Assembly: GCF_029057325.1 (NCBI RefSeq)
Contig: NZ_JAICZW010000028.1
Location: 1-37,313 of the forward strand
Direction of reading: 5' to 3'
Source: Bacteroides sp.
Lineage (GTDB): Bacteria; Bacteroidota; Bacteroidia; Bacteroidales; Bacteroidaceae
Length of the DNA stretch: 37,313 nt
Each line of letters starts with the position of its first letter. The first letter of the stretch is position 1. The notes under the pieces are model-generated. The model was not told the origin of the DNA. It did not search any database and saw only the letters and a program-made list of their open reading frames with translations. Positions 16,813 to 23,859 of the stretch are shown in pieces. The translations under genes were made by a program, and so were the position numbers.

Positions 16813-17793
16813 CTAATCGTTCAGTTCATAATTGCCGAAACGTTCACAAATTTGTTCGTAAGTCATCGTAAAATAACGCCTCTCTGCATCGAGTGCGCGT
16901 ACTGCTTCCATCTCTTCATCACTCAATTCGAAATCGAATACTGCGATGTTTTCGGCTATATAATCGGGATTGTCCGTGCCGGGGATAACTGCAAAGCCTT
17001 CCTGAATATGCCAACGGATGACGACTTGCGCAGCTGTCTTGCCGTGCGCTTCGGCAATGCGGTTGATTACCGAGTCGCGCAATATCTCTCCGTGGCTGTC
17101 GCGACCACCGAGCGGAAACCAGCTCTCCAACACGATATTGTTTTCTTTCAACCGTTTCTGCCAATGACGGCGTTGTGCATAAGGATGGCATTCTATCTGC
17201 ATGGCGGCAGGTTTGATTTGTACATGATCAACCAAAGAGTTGAACAATTCGTCACTAAAATCGAAATTACTGATACCGATGGCTCGTACCTTACCCGCTG
17301 CCACGGCTTTTTCAAGTTCGCGCCATGCGCCTACATAATCACCGACAGGCTGGTGAAGATAAACAAGGTCAATATATTCCAGCCCCAGACGGTTCAACAT
17401 CTTATCAATGGCCGGAAGCGTCTTACCCTCTCCGTATTCATTCGGCCACAGTTTGCTGGTAATCCAGATTTCTTCACGAGGAATGCCGCTTTCACGCACT
17501 GCGGCTCCTACACTGCGTTCGTTACCGTAGGCGTGAGCCGTATCAATGTGGCGATAGCCTTTTTTCAGGGCAGTAAGTACCGCGTTTTTCGAAACCTCGC
17601 CTTCCGCAAGACAGAATGTTCCGATACCGAATTGTGGCATTGTCAATCCGTTGTTTAGGGTCATGCCGGGAACAACATTTACGGAATCCTTTGCCGATGC
17701 CGAAGATGAAATACCATCCGTATGGGCCGATGCAGTCAGGCCACAACCAAAAAGAGCTGCAATCATTACTAATAAATTTTTCATTGTTTTCAT
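16813..17793 (-). CDS. Aldo/keto reductase with N-terminal signal peptide (first gene of operon A)
   Basis: A 326-residue aldo/keto reductase with an N-terminal signal (MKNLLVMIAALFGCGLTASA; possibly a lipoprotein through the FGC site). The catalytic set is D84, Y89, K114 and H147, with the AKR signatures GYRHIDTAHAYGNE and LVYLHQP. The start at 17793 (or 17784) was chosen because the predicted -7 box (17812-17819) lies upstream of it, whereas the 17823 start would fall before the promoter. It heads the long operon and is divergent from the AraC regulator at 17987. As with the other exported reductase, cofactor supply outside the cytoplasm is unresolved. Confidence 0.85.
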   Translation of the reverse strand: MKTMKNLLVMIAALFGCGLTASAHTDGISSSASAKDSVNVVPGMTLNNGLTMPQFGIGTFCLAEGEVSKNAVLTALKKGYRHIDTAHAYGNERSVGAAVRESGIPREEIWITSKLWPNEYGEGKTLPAIDKMLNRLGLEYIDLVYLHQPVGDYVGAWRELEKAVAAGKVRAIGISNFDFSDELFNSLVDHVQIKPAAMQIECHPYAQRRHWQKRLKENNIVLESWFPLGGRDSHGEILRDSVINRIAEAHGKTAAQVVIRWHIQEGFAVIPGTDNPDYIAENIAVFDFELSDEEMEAVRALDAERRYFTMTYEQICERFGNYELND

Positions 17794-17811
17794 ATTAAAA
17801 TCGTTTTGCTG

Positions 17812-17898
17812 CAAAATTCTCAAATTATATCCGGTTTCAACTTACACAATTTGCCGTTGTATTTTCATATTTTGCCGTCATAGGGCAGTAATCGGCAA
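17812..17898 (-). promoter_or_regulatory. Operon A promoter and AraC-type operator
   Basis: On the minus strand, GAATTTTG (17812-17819) is one base off the TAnnTTTG -7 consensus, with GTTG (17838-17841) at a -33-like position. Just upstream, TTTGCCGT occurs at 17850-17857 and again at 17871-17878, exactly 21 bp apart, the two-turn spacing typical of AraC-family half-sites. A related inverted CGGCAAT lies at 17892-17898. The same layout appears at the operon B promoter (23763-23828). The binding protein is inferred to be the adjacent AraC regulator. Confidence 0.6.
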
Positions 17899-17950
17899 TA
17901 TGTGAAAGAAAAAAAGCAGTCTGTCACAATTCACACTCGGTTCAAACCAT

Positions 17951-17958
17951 TATCTTTG
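17951..17958 (+). promoter_or_regulatory. -7 element for the first AraC regulator gene
   Basis: TATCTTTG matches TAnnTTTG and lies 28 bases before the ATG at 17987, giving a short leader. No good TTTG is found at the -33 position, so activation or weak expression is expected. The operator repeats at 17850-17878 lie about 75-100 bases upstream. Confidence 0.5.
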
Positions 17959-17986
17959 TATTGAATATTTTGTAGTTCAATGGAAT

Positions 17987-18880
17987 ATGACAGAAAGCAG
18001 ATTATATGATATATCCATGTTTCCCAAAGATGAAACGGCAATTTTTCACGAAGGGGATATCTTGTTGTTCAATACCCGTGCGGATAATTGTTTCCCATCT
18101 GAGTATGTTGGACGTTATCATATCCACATTTTGTGTTATTCCGGTAAGGCTCAATTCACCATGTCGGAGCGCAATTTTCTGATAAAGGAAAATGATTTTG
18201 TTCCTTGGACTATAGACTCTGAAATAACCGATGTCTTATATTTCCCGGATTTTAATGCAGACTTTTTGCTGGTCTCACGCAATTTTCTGATAGAGAACAA
18301 TCCTCAGACAGCATGGGCAACAAAAGGATATATCTACATTAAATCCAATCCGGTATTCAGGCTTGAACAGACAGACCTTAAATTGTTGCAAGCCGATTTT
18401 TCCCGATTCCGGGAACAATTGTGTGGTAATACCCATATTTTTCGCAGAGAGATATTGGGTCGGCAAATGCAGATATTCCTGTTCGACTTGTGGAACATCT
18501 ATGCCAATGAGATCAATCGGCAAGAGCAACTTTCCAACCTATCCGCCAATCTTTTCTCCCGTTTTTTGGATCTGGTCAGGCAGCGGGTCACAGAAAACAG
18601 GGAGGTAGGATTTTATGCGAACTTACTGTGTGTTACCCCTAAATATCTGTCGGAGGTAGTTCGGAAGGGAAGCGGGAAATCCGCTTCGTACTGGATTAAC
18701 GGATATGCCTCGCAAGAGATAGTATCGATGCTCAAAAGTCCCGATATGACATTATCCGAAATATCGGACCGTATGAATTTTTACAGCCAATCCCATTTCA
18801 GCCGTTTCGTAAAAAAAATGCTTGGGGTATCGCCCTCGGAATACAGAAACGAATTGGATAAGAGACGTAATAAAATATAA
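17987..18880 (+). CDS. AraC-family transcriptional regulator (first)
   Basis: A 297-residue regulator. The N-terminal part looks like a cupin-type ligand-sensing domain (HIHILCYSGKAQFTMSERNFLIKENDFVPW). The C-terminal 100 residues hold the double helix-turn-helix: YANLLCVTPKYLSEVVRKGSG for the first and LSEISDRMNFYSQSHFSRFVKKMLGVSPSEYR for the second. It is divergent from operon A across a 190-base region with 21-bp-spaced direct repeats, so it most likely controls that operon and perhaps itself. A hexapeptide acetyltransferase gene follows 17 bases downstream and is probably co-transcribed. The inducer is unknown. Confidence 0.92.
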   Translation: MTESRLYDISMFPKDETAIFHEGDILLFNTRADNCFPSEYVGRYHIHILCYSGKAQFTMSERNFLIKENDFVPWTIDSEITDVLYFPDFNADFLLVSRNFLIENNPQTAWATKGYIYIKSNPVFRLEQTDLKLLQADFSRFREQLCGNTHIFRREILGRQMQIFLFDLWNIYANEINRQEQLSNLSANLFSRFLDLVRQRVTENREVGFYANLLCVTPKYLSEVVRKGSGKSASYWINGYASQEIVSMLKSPDMTLSEISDRMNFYSQSHFSRFVKKMLGVSPSEYRNELDKRRNKI

Positions 18881-18897
18881 ACTTACAAACCATAAAA

Positions 18898-19422
18898 ATG
18901 GAAGAGTTCAGAGTAGATATGCGCAAGCTCGAAAAGGTGGATCTGGCGGAAGGTATCCGCTGCGCCCAGTTGTGTTTCAAAATCAATCACACGATGCCGT
19001 ATACCGAAGAATACGATGCTTTGGTAAAAGAGCTGTTCATGGATAATATCGGCGAAAACAGTCGCGTGATGCCGCCAATGACTGTAGTGCGTGGTAGCAA
19101 TGTGAAGATTGGCAGGAACGTGGTGGTGATGAACAATGCCTTATTTATGGCAGCAGGCGGCATTACCATCGAAGATGATGTGATGGTCGCTGCCAATGCG
19201 CAGCTCATCTCCAACAATCATGATTTGTACGACCACCAAATTTTAACTTGTAAACCTATCATTTTGAAGCGGAACAGTTGGATTGGTGCGGGTGCTACCA
19301 TACTGCCCAGTGTGACAATCGGAGAAAATTCCGTTGTTGCAGCTGGAGCGATTGTTACCAAAGATGTAGAGGATAATACGGTGGTTGGAGGTAATCCGGC
19401 AAAAGTAATAAAACGTATATAA
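18898..19422 (+). CDS. Hexapeptide-repeat (LbH) acetyltransferase, second copy
   Basis: A 174-residue left-handed beta-helix acetyltransferase. Hexapeptide turns are seen in VKIGRNVVVMNNALFMAAGG, ITIEDDVMVAANAQLI, SWIGAGATILPSVTIGENS and VVAAGAIVTKDV, with the NNHD catalytic His segment and terminal GGNPAKVIKRI. It is related to the protein at 15370-15930 but is shorter at the N-terminus and differs throughout, so it is a paralogue rather than a recent duplicate. It follows the AraC gene by 17 bases on the same strand and is ended by the terminator at 19443-19481. Acceptor unknown; no signal peptide. Confidence 0.9.
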   Translation: MEEFRVDMRKLEKVDLAEGIRCAQLCFKINHTMPYTEEYDALVKELFMDNIGENSRVMPPMTVVRGSNVKIGRNVVVMNNALFMAAGGITIEDDVMVAANAQLISNNHDLYDHQILTCKPIILKRNSWIGAGATILPSVTIGENSVVAAGAIVTKDVEDNTVVGGNPAKVIKRI

Positions 19423-19442
19423 TCTTAATATAAACCATAAAG

Positions 19443-19481
19443 AATGCAGTAACAATCCCTATAATCGTTACTGCATTTTTT
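19443..19481. terminator. Intrinsic terminator after the AraC-acetyltransferase pair
   Basis: AATGCAGTAAC (19443-19453) and GTTACTGCATT (19467-19477) form a perfect 11-bp stem around a 13-base loop, followed by a T run to 19481. It ends the plus-strand transcript from 17987. It also lies seven bases beyond the 3' end of the minus-strand flavodoxin remnant. Confidence 0.85.
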
Positions 19482-19487
19482 ACATTT

Positions 19488-19823
19488 TCATTCCTTTGGG
19501 GTGGTTATTTTCACTTTGCTGAAATCATGGTCGCCCAACAATGGCACGGTCGGCAATGAAATCCCCCGCAGGGCTTCGCCCATCAGCCGGACTGCGCACC
19601 TGCGTAACGGCTTCCATCGTTGGCTTGACCTCCAGCCCGTTCTTCTTTTCTGTTTTAGCAATATCCACGCAAGCCTTGTATTCATCCCGGCAAGGCTTCA
19701 CCGGTTATATTTGAAACAGGTTGCTTCTGCAATGATATGCGTGTTACCTTTACTGATATTACCGACATTGTAATTTTCTCCGGTTTGAAAGAAATACGCC
19801 ACCAGTACTTTATTGTTTTTCAT
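19488..19823 (-). pseudogene. Decayed flavodoxin gene
   Basis: From an ATG at 19823 the frame reads MKNNKVLVAYFFQTGENY, VGNISKGNTHIIAE, which is the start of a Bacteroidales flavodoxin, but it stops about 43 codons in. A second frame just downstream gives EYKACVDIAKTEKK, matching the region that normally follows in this family. The part with the GYPNWWG flavin loop is missing. So it is a deletion- and frameshift-damaged third flavodoxin of the island. It lies downstream of the SDR gene (81-base gap), where it was probably the last gene of operon B. Confidence 0.7.
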
Positions 19824-19904
19824 TGTTTCATCTTGTGATACAATATTCTGTGCAAACGCAAAAATTTCACCTGTACACGATACTGTTAAAATTATCTGAA
19901 TCTT

Positions 19905-20732
19905 TTATCGTAATTTATTTGTTCCGTAGAAATATGATGCCGTAGCACCTCCATCTACGAGGAAGTCGGCTCCCGTAATGAATGATCCTCGGTCACTCAT
20001 CAACAATTCAGCAACATTGGCCACCTCGTCTGCCGTACCAGAACGACCAGCCGGACAGTTTGCGAACATATTTTTGTAGAAGTCACCACGCGGACCGTTG
20101 AACTCATCAAGAGCCAGCGGAGTGACCACAATGCCCGGAGATATTGAATTGATGCGTGCACCACATTCGCCCCATTTCACGGCTTCAGCCATTACGCGCT
20201 TTACATTGCAGCGTTTTGCCATCTGATAAGCGTGTAGGGTATCGCGTATATTCCCCTCCTGAAGCATACTCAACGCGAGAAGTTCCTCGGTGGGAGTTGT
20301 AGCAAGTAATTCGTCATCCTCGGGGGTAAGTGCAGGCATACGGTGTCCTGATTGGCTGGAGATGGTGATACCCACGCCTCCCGATTTGATGACTTTACCC
20401 ACTTCTTCCAACAGTACGGCAGTTCCGTACAGATCCACTTTCAGAATCGTCCCGATGGGTGCTTGACTGGGTGATACGCCAGCAGCATTCACCAACATGG
20501 AAATTTCTCCATACTTCTGTGCCTCGGCAATCAGATTCAGGATAGATGCACGCGAAGACAAATCCATTTCCACGGGGACGGTATCAAAACCGGCATCGTT
20601 CATCGTTTTTGCTATCGTGTCTGCACTCGTCTTGTTCTTGTCACCTATGACGATTTTCATACCGTACCCCATTCGGCGGGCGATAGCCATTCCTATTTGA
20701 CCGGCTCCAGTCAATATCATTACATTTTTCAT
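19905..20732 (-). CDS. Short-chain dehydrogenase/reductase (SDR), second copy
   Basis: A 275-residue SDR with TGAGQIG (8-14), the NAAG motif (82-85), SSQSG (125-129) and YQMAK (Y169, K173), then INSISPGIVVTPLALDEF and ITGADFLVDGG near the C-terminus. It shares with the protein at 15935-16783 the long Ser-Tyr insertion and the phrase ISPGIxVTPLAxDEF, so they are paralogues. Cytoplasmic. A possible -7 box of its own lies at 20773-20780. It is 101 bases behind the CMD-cupin gene, further than other operon B neighbours. Substrate unknown. Confidence 0.9.
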   Translation of the reverse strand: MKNVMILTGAGQIGMAIARRMGYGMKIVIGDKNKTSADTIAKTMNDAGFDTVPVEMDLSSRASILNLIAEAQKYGEISMLVNAAGVSPSQAPIGTILKVDLYGTAVLLEEVGKVIKSGGVGITISSQSGHRMPALTPEDDELLATTPTEELLALSMLQEGNIRDTLHAYQMAKRCNVKRVMAEAVKWGECGARINSISPGIVVTPLALDEFNGPRGDFYKNMFANCPAGRSGTADEVANVAELLMSDRGSFITGADFLVDGGATASYFYGTNKLR

Positions 20733-20772
20733 TTCAGTTTATTTAAACATTTTTGAAGCCCCCTATATTTTA

Positions 20773-20780
20773 CAAACGTA
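20773..20780 (-). promoter_or_regulatory. Possible -7 element for the second SDR gene
   Basis: On the minus strand TACGTTTG matches TAnnTTTG, 40 bases upstream of the ATG at 20732. No TTTG is seen at the proper -33 distance (CATA on the plus strand at 20797-20800 is a poor match). It could give the SDR and flavodoxin remnant a separate transcript within the 101-base gap. Confidence 0.35.
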
Positions 20781-20833
20781 ATCCTGTCTGTACGATCATA
20801 TAAGGCCATTATGATAAAGTCGTATCGCCATCA

Positions 20834-21655
20834 TTACGGCAGTTGCCTGTATTGTTCCTCAGACACGGGTTCTAACCATTCGGTAGCGACATCTTCGCCC
20901 GGAACCTCAAATGCCAAATGTGCAAACCAGCTGTACTTGGCTGCCCCGTGCCAGTGTTTCACACCGGCGGGTATGTTTATGACCATACCAGGCAGTATCT
21001 CCACCGCAGCTTTTCCTTCTTCTTGATACCATCCGCGTCCGGCAACGCCGACCAGCATCTGTCCTCCTCCTTTTACAGCGCGGTGTATGTGCCAGTTGTT
21101 TCGGCAACCGGGTTCAAAAGTCACATTGCTGAATGGGATTTGTTTGGTGGAAATGGAAGCCAGCCAACTTCTGCCGGAGAAATAACGTGCATACGCCATA
21201 TTCGGCTCTCCTATGGGAAATATCATTTCTTGTTGGAATTCGTCCAGTTCGTCATTGTTTACAGTATCTTCTGCCCATACTTCTTTGGCAAGCCGAAAGG
21301 CTCCCCAAGCATTGGGCCAACCGACATAGAAAGCTATATGGGTAAGCATCTCCGAAACTTCATGCCGAGTGATGCCGTTTGACTTTGCAAATTGCAAGTG
21401 ATGCGTGAGTGATGAATCGATGATGCCCTTGCCGATAAGGGTAGCGACGGTAATCATGCTACGGTCACGAGGTGAAAGACCTGCCCGGTTCCACACTTCT
21501 CCGAAGAGAACATCATCGTTGAGTTCGGCAAACTTGGGAGCGAAATCACCCAATGTGGTCCGACCTGCTGTCTGGGTTATTTTTTCTTGTGCCATAATGA
21601 TATGTGTATTAATGATTGAAAGCAAAACTGTAAATAGTATCAATGTACGTTTCAT
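20834..21655 (-). CDS. Carboxymuconolactone decarboxylase-like/cupin fusion with signal peptide
   Basis: A 273-residue protein in three parts: a signal peptide (hydrophobic LILFTVLLSIINTHIIMAQ), a carboxymuconolactone decarboxylase (CMD/AhpD-like) domain (VWNRAGLSPRDRSMITVATLI, LTHHLQFAKSNGITRHEVSEMLTHIAFYVGWP) and a C-terminal cupin (CRNNWHIHRAVKGGGQMLV, GRGWYQEEG, IPAGVKHWHG) with metal-binding His residues. The CMD domain lacks the CxxC pair of AhpD peroxidases, so a peroxidase role is unlikely. The fusion is common in Bacteria beside aldo/keto reductases and flavodoxins, but its reaction is not established. It is 18 bases behind the aldo/keto reductase gene. A start two codons earlier (21661) is equally possible. 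Confidence 0.88.
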   Translation of the reverse strand: MKRTLILFTVLLSIINTHIIMAQEKITQTAGRTTLGDFAPKFAELNDDVLFGEVWNRAGLSPRDRSMITVATLIGKGIIDSSLTHHLQFAKSNGITRHEVSEMLTHIAFYVGWPNAWGAFRLAKEVWAEDTVNNDELDEFQQEMIFPIGEPNMAYARYFSGRSWLASISTKQIPFSNVTFEPGCRNNWHIHRAVKGGGQMLVGVAGRGWYQEEGKAAVEILPGMVINIPAGVKHWHGAAKYSWFAHLAFEVPGEDVATEWLEPVSEEQYRQLP

Positions 21656-21673
21656 GGTCATGCGATATATGGT

Positions 21674-22516
21674 TTATACCTTGAATGATAACAGAAAATT
21701 CACGGTATCCGGCTCATAGTGGGAGAAAAAAAGACTCTCCCCTTTGTCGAGAGCGGCAATAACGCTCATATCTTCGTCAGAAAGCGTAAAATTGAAGATG
21801 TCGAAGTTTTGGCGCATACGTTCAATATGGGTGGTTTTAGGTATCAGCACCACATCATGTTGCAGAAGATAACGCAAACCGACCTGTGCCACGCTCTTGC
21901 CATATTTCAGTCCTATTTGTGTAAGCACCGGGTTGGTGAAGAAATCGTTGCGACCTTCAGCAAACGGCCCCCATGACATGATTCGCGTATCGTATTTTTC
22001 CATGATTGCCTGTGCTTTCACCTGCTGGTTGAATACATGTGTTTCCACTTGATTGACCATCGGCTTTATGTCCGTATGTTCGGCAAGGTCGATGAAACGG
22101 TCCGGATAAAAGTTACTCACACCGATGGCGCGGACTTTACCCGCTTTGTATGCCGTTTCCATGGCACGCCATGTGCCGTAGTAGTCTCCAAACGGCTGGT
22201 GAATGAGCAGGAGGTCAATATAGTCGGTCTGGAGCTTGCGCAACGACTCGTTGATGGAGCGGGCCGCCTTTTCCTCGCCGGCATTGCTGATCCAGACTTT
22301 TGTTGTGAGAAAAATTTTTTCACGCGGAATACCGCTTGTACGGACAGCATCGCCTACGTTCTGTTCGTTGAAATAGGCTTGTGCCGTATCAATAGAACGA
22401 TAGCCTACACTCAAGGCATCGCTCACGCAACGTTCACACTCTTCGGGTGTCACTTGGTACACGCCATAGCCCAAGACGGGCATTTCCACTCCATTGTATA
22501 ATTTTATATTTTCCAT
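21674..22516 (-). CDS. Cytoplasmic aldo/keto reductase
   Basis: A 280-residue aldo/keto reductase without signal peptide, close to the 2,5-diketo-gluconate reductase/prostaglandin F synthase-like group by pattern. It has the catalytic set D43, Y48, K73 and H106, the signatures GYRSIDTAQAYFNE and VRAIGVSNFYPDRFIDL, and the C-terminal cofactor segment IPKTTHIERMRQNFDIF that binds the NADPH phosphate. It should reduce small aldehydes or ketones with NADPH. It lies two bases behind the flavodoxin gene, so the pair is translated from one message. It is the fourth aldo/keto reductase in the island and the only one clearly kept in the cytoplasm. Confidence 0.93.
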   Translation of the reverse strand: MENIKLYNGVEMPVLGYGVYQVTPEECERCVSDALSVGYRSIDTAQAYFNEQNVGDAVRTSGIPREKIFLTTKVWISNAGEEKAARSINESLRKLQTDYIDLLLIHQPFGDYYGTWRAMETAYKAGKVRAIGVSNFYPDRFIDLAEHTDIKPMVNQVETHVFNQQVKAQAIMEKYDTRIMSWGPFAEGRNDFFTNPVLTQIGLKYGKSVAQVGLRYLLQHDVVLIPKTTHIERMRQNFDIFNFTLSDEDMSVIAALDKGESLFFSHYEPDTVNFLLSFKV

Positions 22517-22518
22517 AA

Positions 22519-23043
22519 TTAGTACTTTTTATTTATTCGATTGATAATTTCATTGATTGAATAGTCTGCGGAATGTACCGCACTTCCTCTGACCGCCTCG
22601 CAAGGCAAGCATTCTGCTGATGGACATAAGCGTTGTATATCCTTTTCACTGTGTCCTGCACCGCTGCCTTCGTGGGTACAGAAAGGAATGATACGTTTTC
22701 CCGAAAAATCATATTCCTCCAGAAAAGTATGTACCGCCATCGGCATAGTTCCCCACCAGTTCGGATAGCCGAGAATGATTGTATCGAATTCCTCCATTCC
22801 CTCAACTATGTCCGTCAATTCCGGACGTGAATCAGTCTGGAGTTCCGTCATCGCTTGTTTGGTGGTTTCATGATAATCAGCCGGATATGGCTTCACGGTA
22901 TCTATGCGAAACAGTGTACCCTTTGTCATTTTAGCAAGCCTTCGGGCAAGGAACTCCGTGTTTCCTGTTTCAAGGTCACGGATAACACCGTCCACATAGT
23001 TCTGTCCTCGCCGTGAATAATAGGCTATCAGAATTTTGCTCAT
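22519..23043 (-). CDS. Flavodoxin (cytoplasmic)
   Basis: A 174-residue flavodoxin-fold protein with KILIAYYSRRGQNYVDG, LFRIDTVKPYPADY, FDTIILGYPNWWGTMPMAV and IPFCTHEGSGAG, lining up with the exported flavodoxin at 11539-12138 along its whole length but without the signal peptide. FMN-bound, it would shuttle electrons or act as a small reductase. The ATG at 23043 was chosen since it is 11 bases after the stop of the RibD-like gene; a start at 23082 would overlap that gene by 28 bases. It ends two bases before the aldo/keto reductase gene. Confidence 0.9.
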   Translation of the reverse strand: MSKILIAYYSRRGQNYVDGVIRDLETGNTEFLARRLAKMTKGTLFRIDTVKPYPADYHETTKQAMTELQTDSRPELTDIVEGMEEFDTIILGYPNWWGTMPMAVHTFLEEYDFSGKRIIPFCTHEGSGAGHSEKDIQRLCPSAECLPCEAVRGSAVHSADYSINEIINRINKKY

Positions 23044-23054
23044 GCCTCCGGGGA

Positions 23055-23729
23055 TTATTTGTTGACACTGTACTTCATCCATACGGTATTGCCCATCCGC
23101 TCTACATTATTAAGCGTCAGCATCGTGGGAGGATAATCTGTCTGCCTGATACCATCGAACACAGCAGCCATTCCTGCCCGGCCATCAATGCCACCGCCAA
23201 TCATGAGACTGACCTCATCAAGCAGTCCGGCTTGGAGAAACGCTCCGTTGATGTGGCCGCCACCAACGATGCCGAGACGCTTCACTCCGAACTTCTCGCC
23301 AAGTATTTCCACCGCCCGGCACAAGTCTATACCTTTCTTTCCGCATGCAATCCAGGAAATTCCGTTTGCCGTGAGATACCTATAATATTCCTGCGGACAT
23401 TGCTCGTCTGTGATTACCAGCAGATTGTTGTCCAAGGCATCTTCCGGCCACTTTAACGATCCGTGTGTATCGATGGCAATATCATAATGGTCAGCCGAGT
23501 GAGCCATATAATACTTTTCCTCTCCAATGGGAGTCTTGTCATTCGCCTTGAACGGTTCCGGTAACGCATGGTGCATTTGTCGGCTTACCCGTCCTTCAAG
23601 TACTGCATCAAACTGTAGCCGGTCAAGAGCTTGGTAGTAGGCATCTGTTTTGTCAATCTCGGCGGTCATCGTACAGTCGATACGACCGTCCACTGATGAC
23701 ATCATGTGACATATAATATAAGGTTTCAT
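23055..23729 (-). CDS. RibD C-terminal/dihydrofolate reductase-like reductase (first gene of operon B)
   Basis: A 224-residue protein of the RibD_C/DHFR-like fold, a group that uses NADPH to reduce aminopyrimidine or similar substrates. Characteristic parts are KPYIICHMMSSVDGRID, FDAVLEGRVSRQMH, and RLGIVGGGHINGAFLQAGLLDEVSLMI, the glycine-rich cofactor segment. It lacks the deaminase half of true RibD, and riboflavin genes are absent, so a stand-alone reductase is likelier than flavin synthesis. The start at 23729 is 34 bases after the -7 box (23763-23770); a start at 23789 would lie upstream of that promoter. It heads operon B, divergent from the second AraC gene. Confidence 0.88.
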   Translation of the reverse strand: MKPYIICHMMSSVDGRIDCTMTAEIDKTDAYYQALDRLQFDAVLEGRVSRQMHHALPEPFKANDKTPIGEEKYYMAHSADHYDIAIDTHGSLKWPEDALDNNLLVITDEQCPQEYYRYLTANGISWIACGKKGIDLCRAVEILGEKFGVKRLGIVGGGHINGAFLQAGLLDEVSLMIGGGIDGRAGMAAVFDGIRQTDYPPTMLTLNNVERMGNTVWMKYSVNK

Positions 23730-23762
23730 CTGATAAAAAATTGGTTGTTTGAATTTATATTG

Positions 23763-23828
23763 CAAAATTAGCGAGGATTCGCTATGCATATATTACCTGT
23801 ATTGCGCATAGAATTGTCAATATTGCGC
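23763..23828 (-). promoter_or_regulatory. Operon B promoter and AraC-type operator
   Basis: On the minus strand TAATTTTG (23763-23770) fits TAnnTTTG. Upstream of it TATTGCGC occurs at 23800-23807 and again at 23821-23828, exactly 21 bp apart. The proximal repeat begins 37 bases from the first base of the -7 box, against 38 bases at operon A (17812 to 17850). This matching geometry suggests an activator docking next to the -33 position in both operons. The second AraC protein is the probable ligand-controlled binder. Confidence 0.65.
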
Positions 23829-23847
23829 CATTCTGAAAAAATATCTG

Positions 23848-23855
23848 TAACTTTG
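23848..23855 (+). promoter_or_regulatory. -7 element of the second AraC regulator gene
   Basis: TAACTTTG matches TAnnTTTG, with its last base only five bases before the ATG at 23860. Transcription would begin at or next to the start codon, giving a leaderless or nearly leaderless message. TTG at 23823-23825 is a rough -33 match and is covered by the second operator repeat (23821-23828), which fits autorepression. Confidence 0.55.
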
Positions 23856-23859
23856 CAAT

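Noticed and set aside
16852..17658. A 268-codon plus-strand open frame opposite the first aldo/keto reductase gene of operon A.
   Set aside because: It lies wholly within a gene with intact catalytic motifs and has no promoter or domain of its own.
23055..23729. The RibD-like gene was considered as part of riboflavin biosynthesis.
   Set aside because: Only the reductase half is present, and no other rib genes are in the window; stand-alone RibD_C-like reductases are common.
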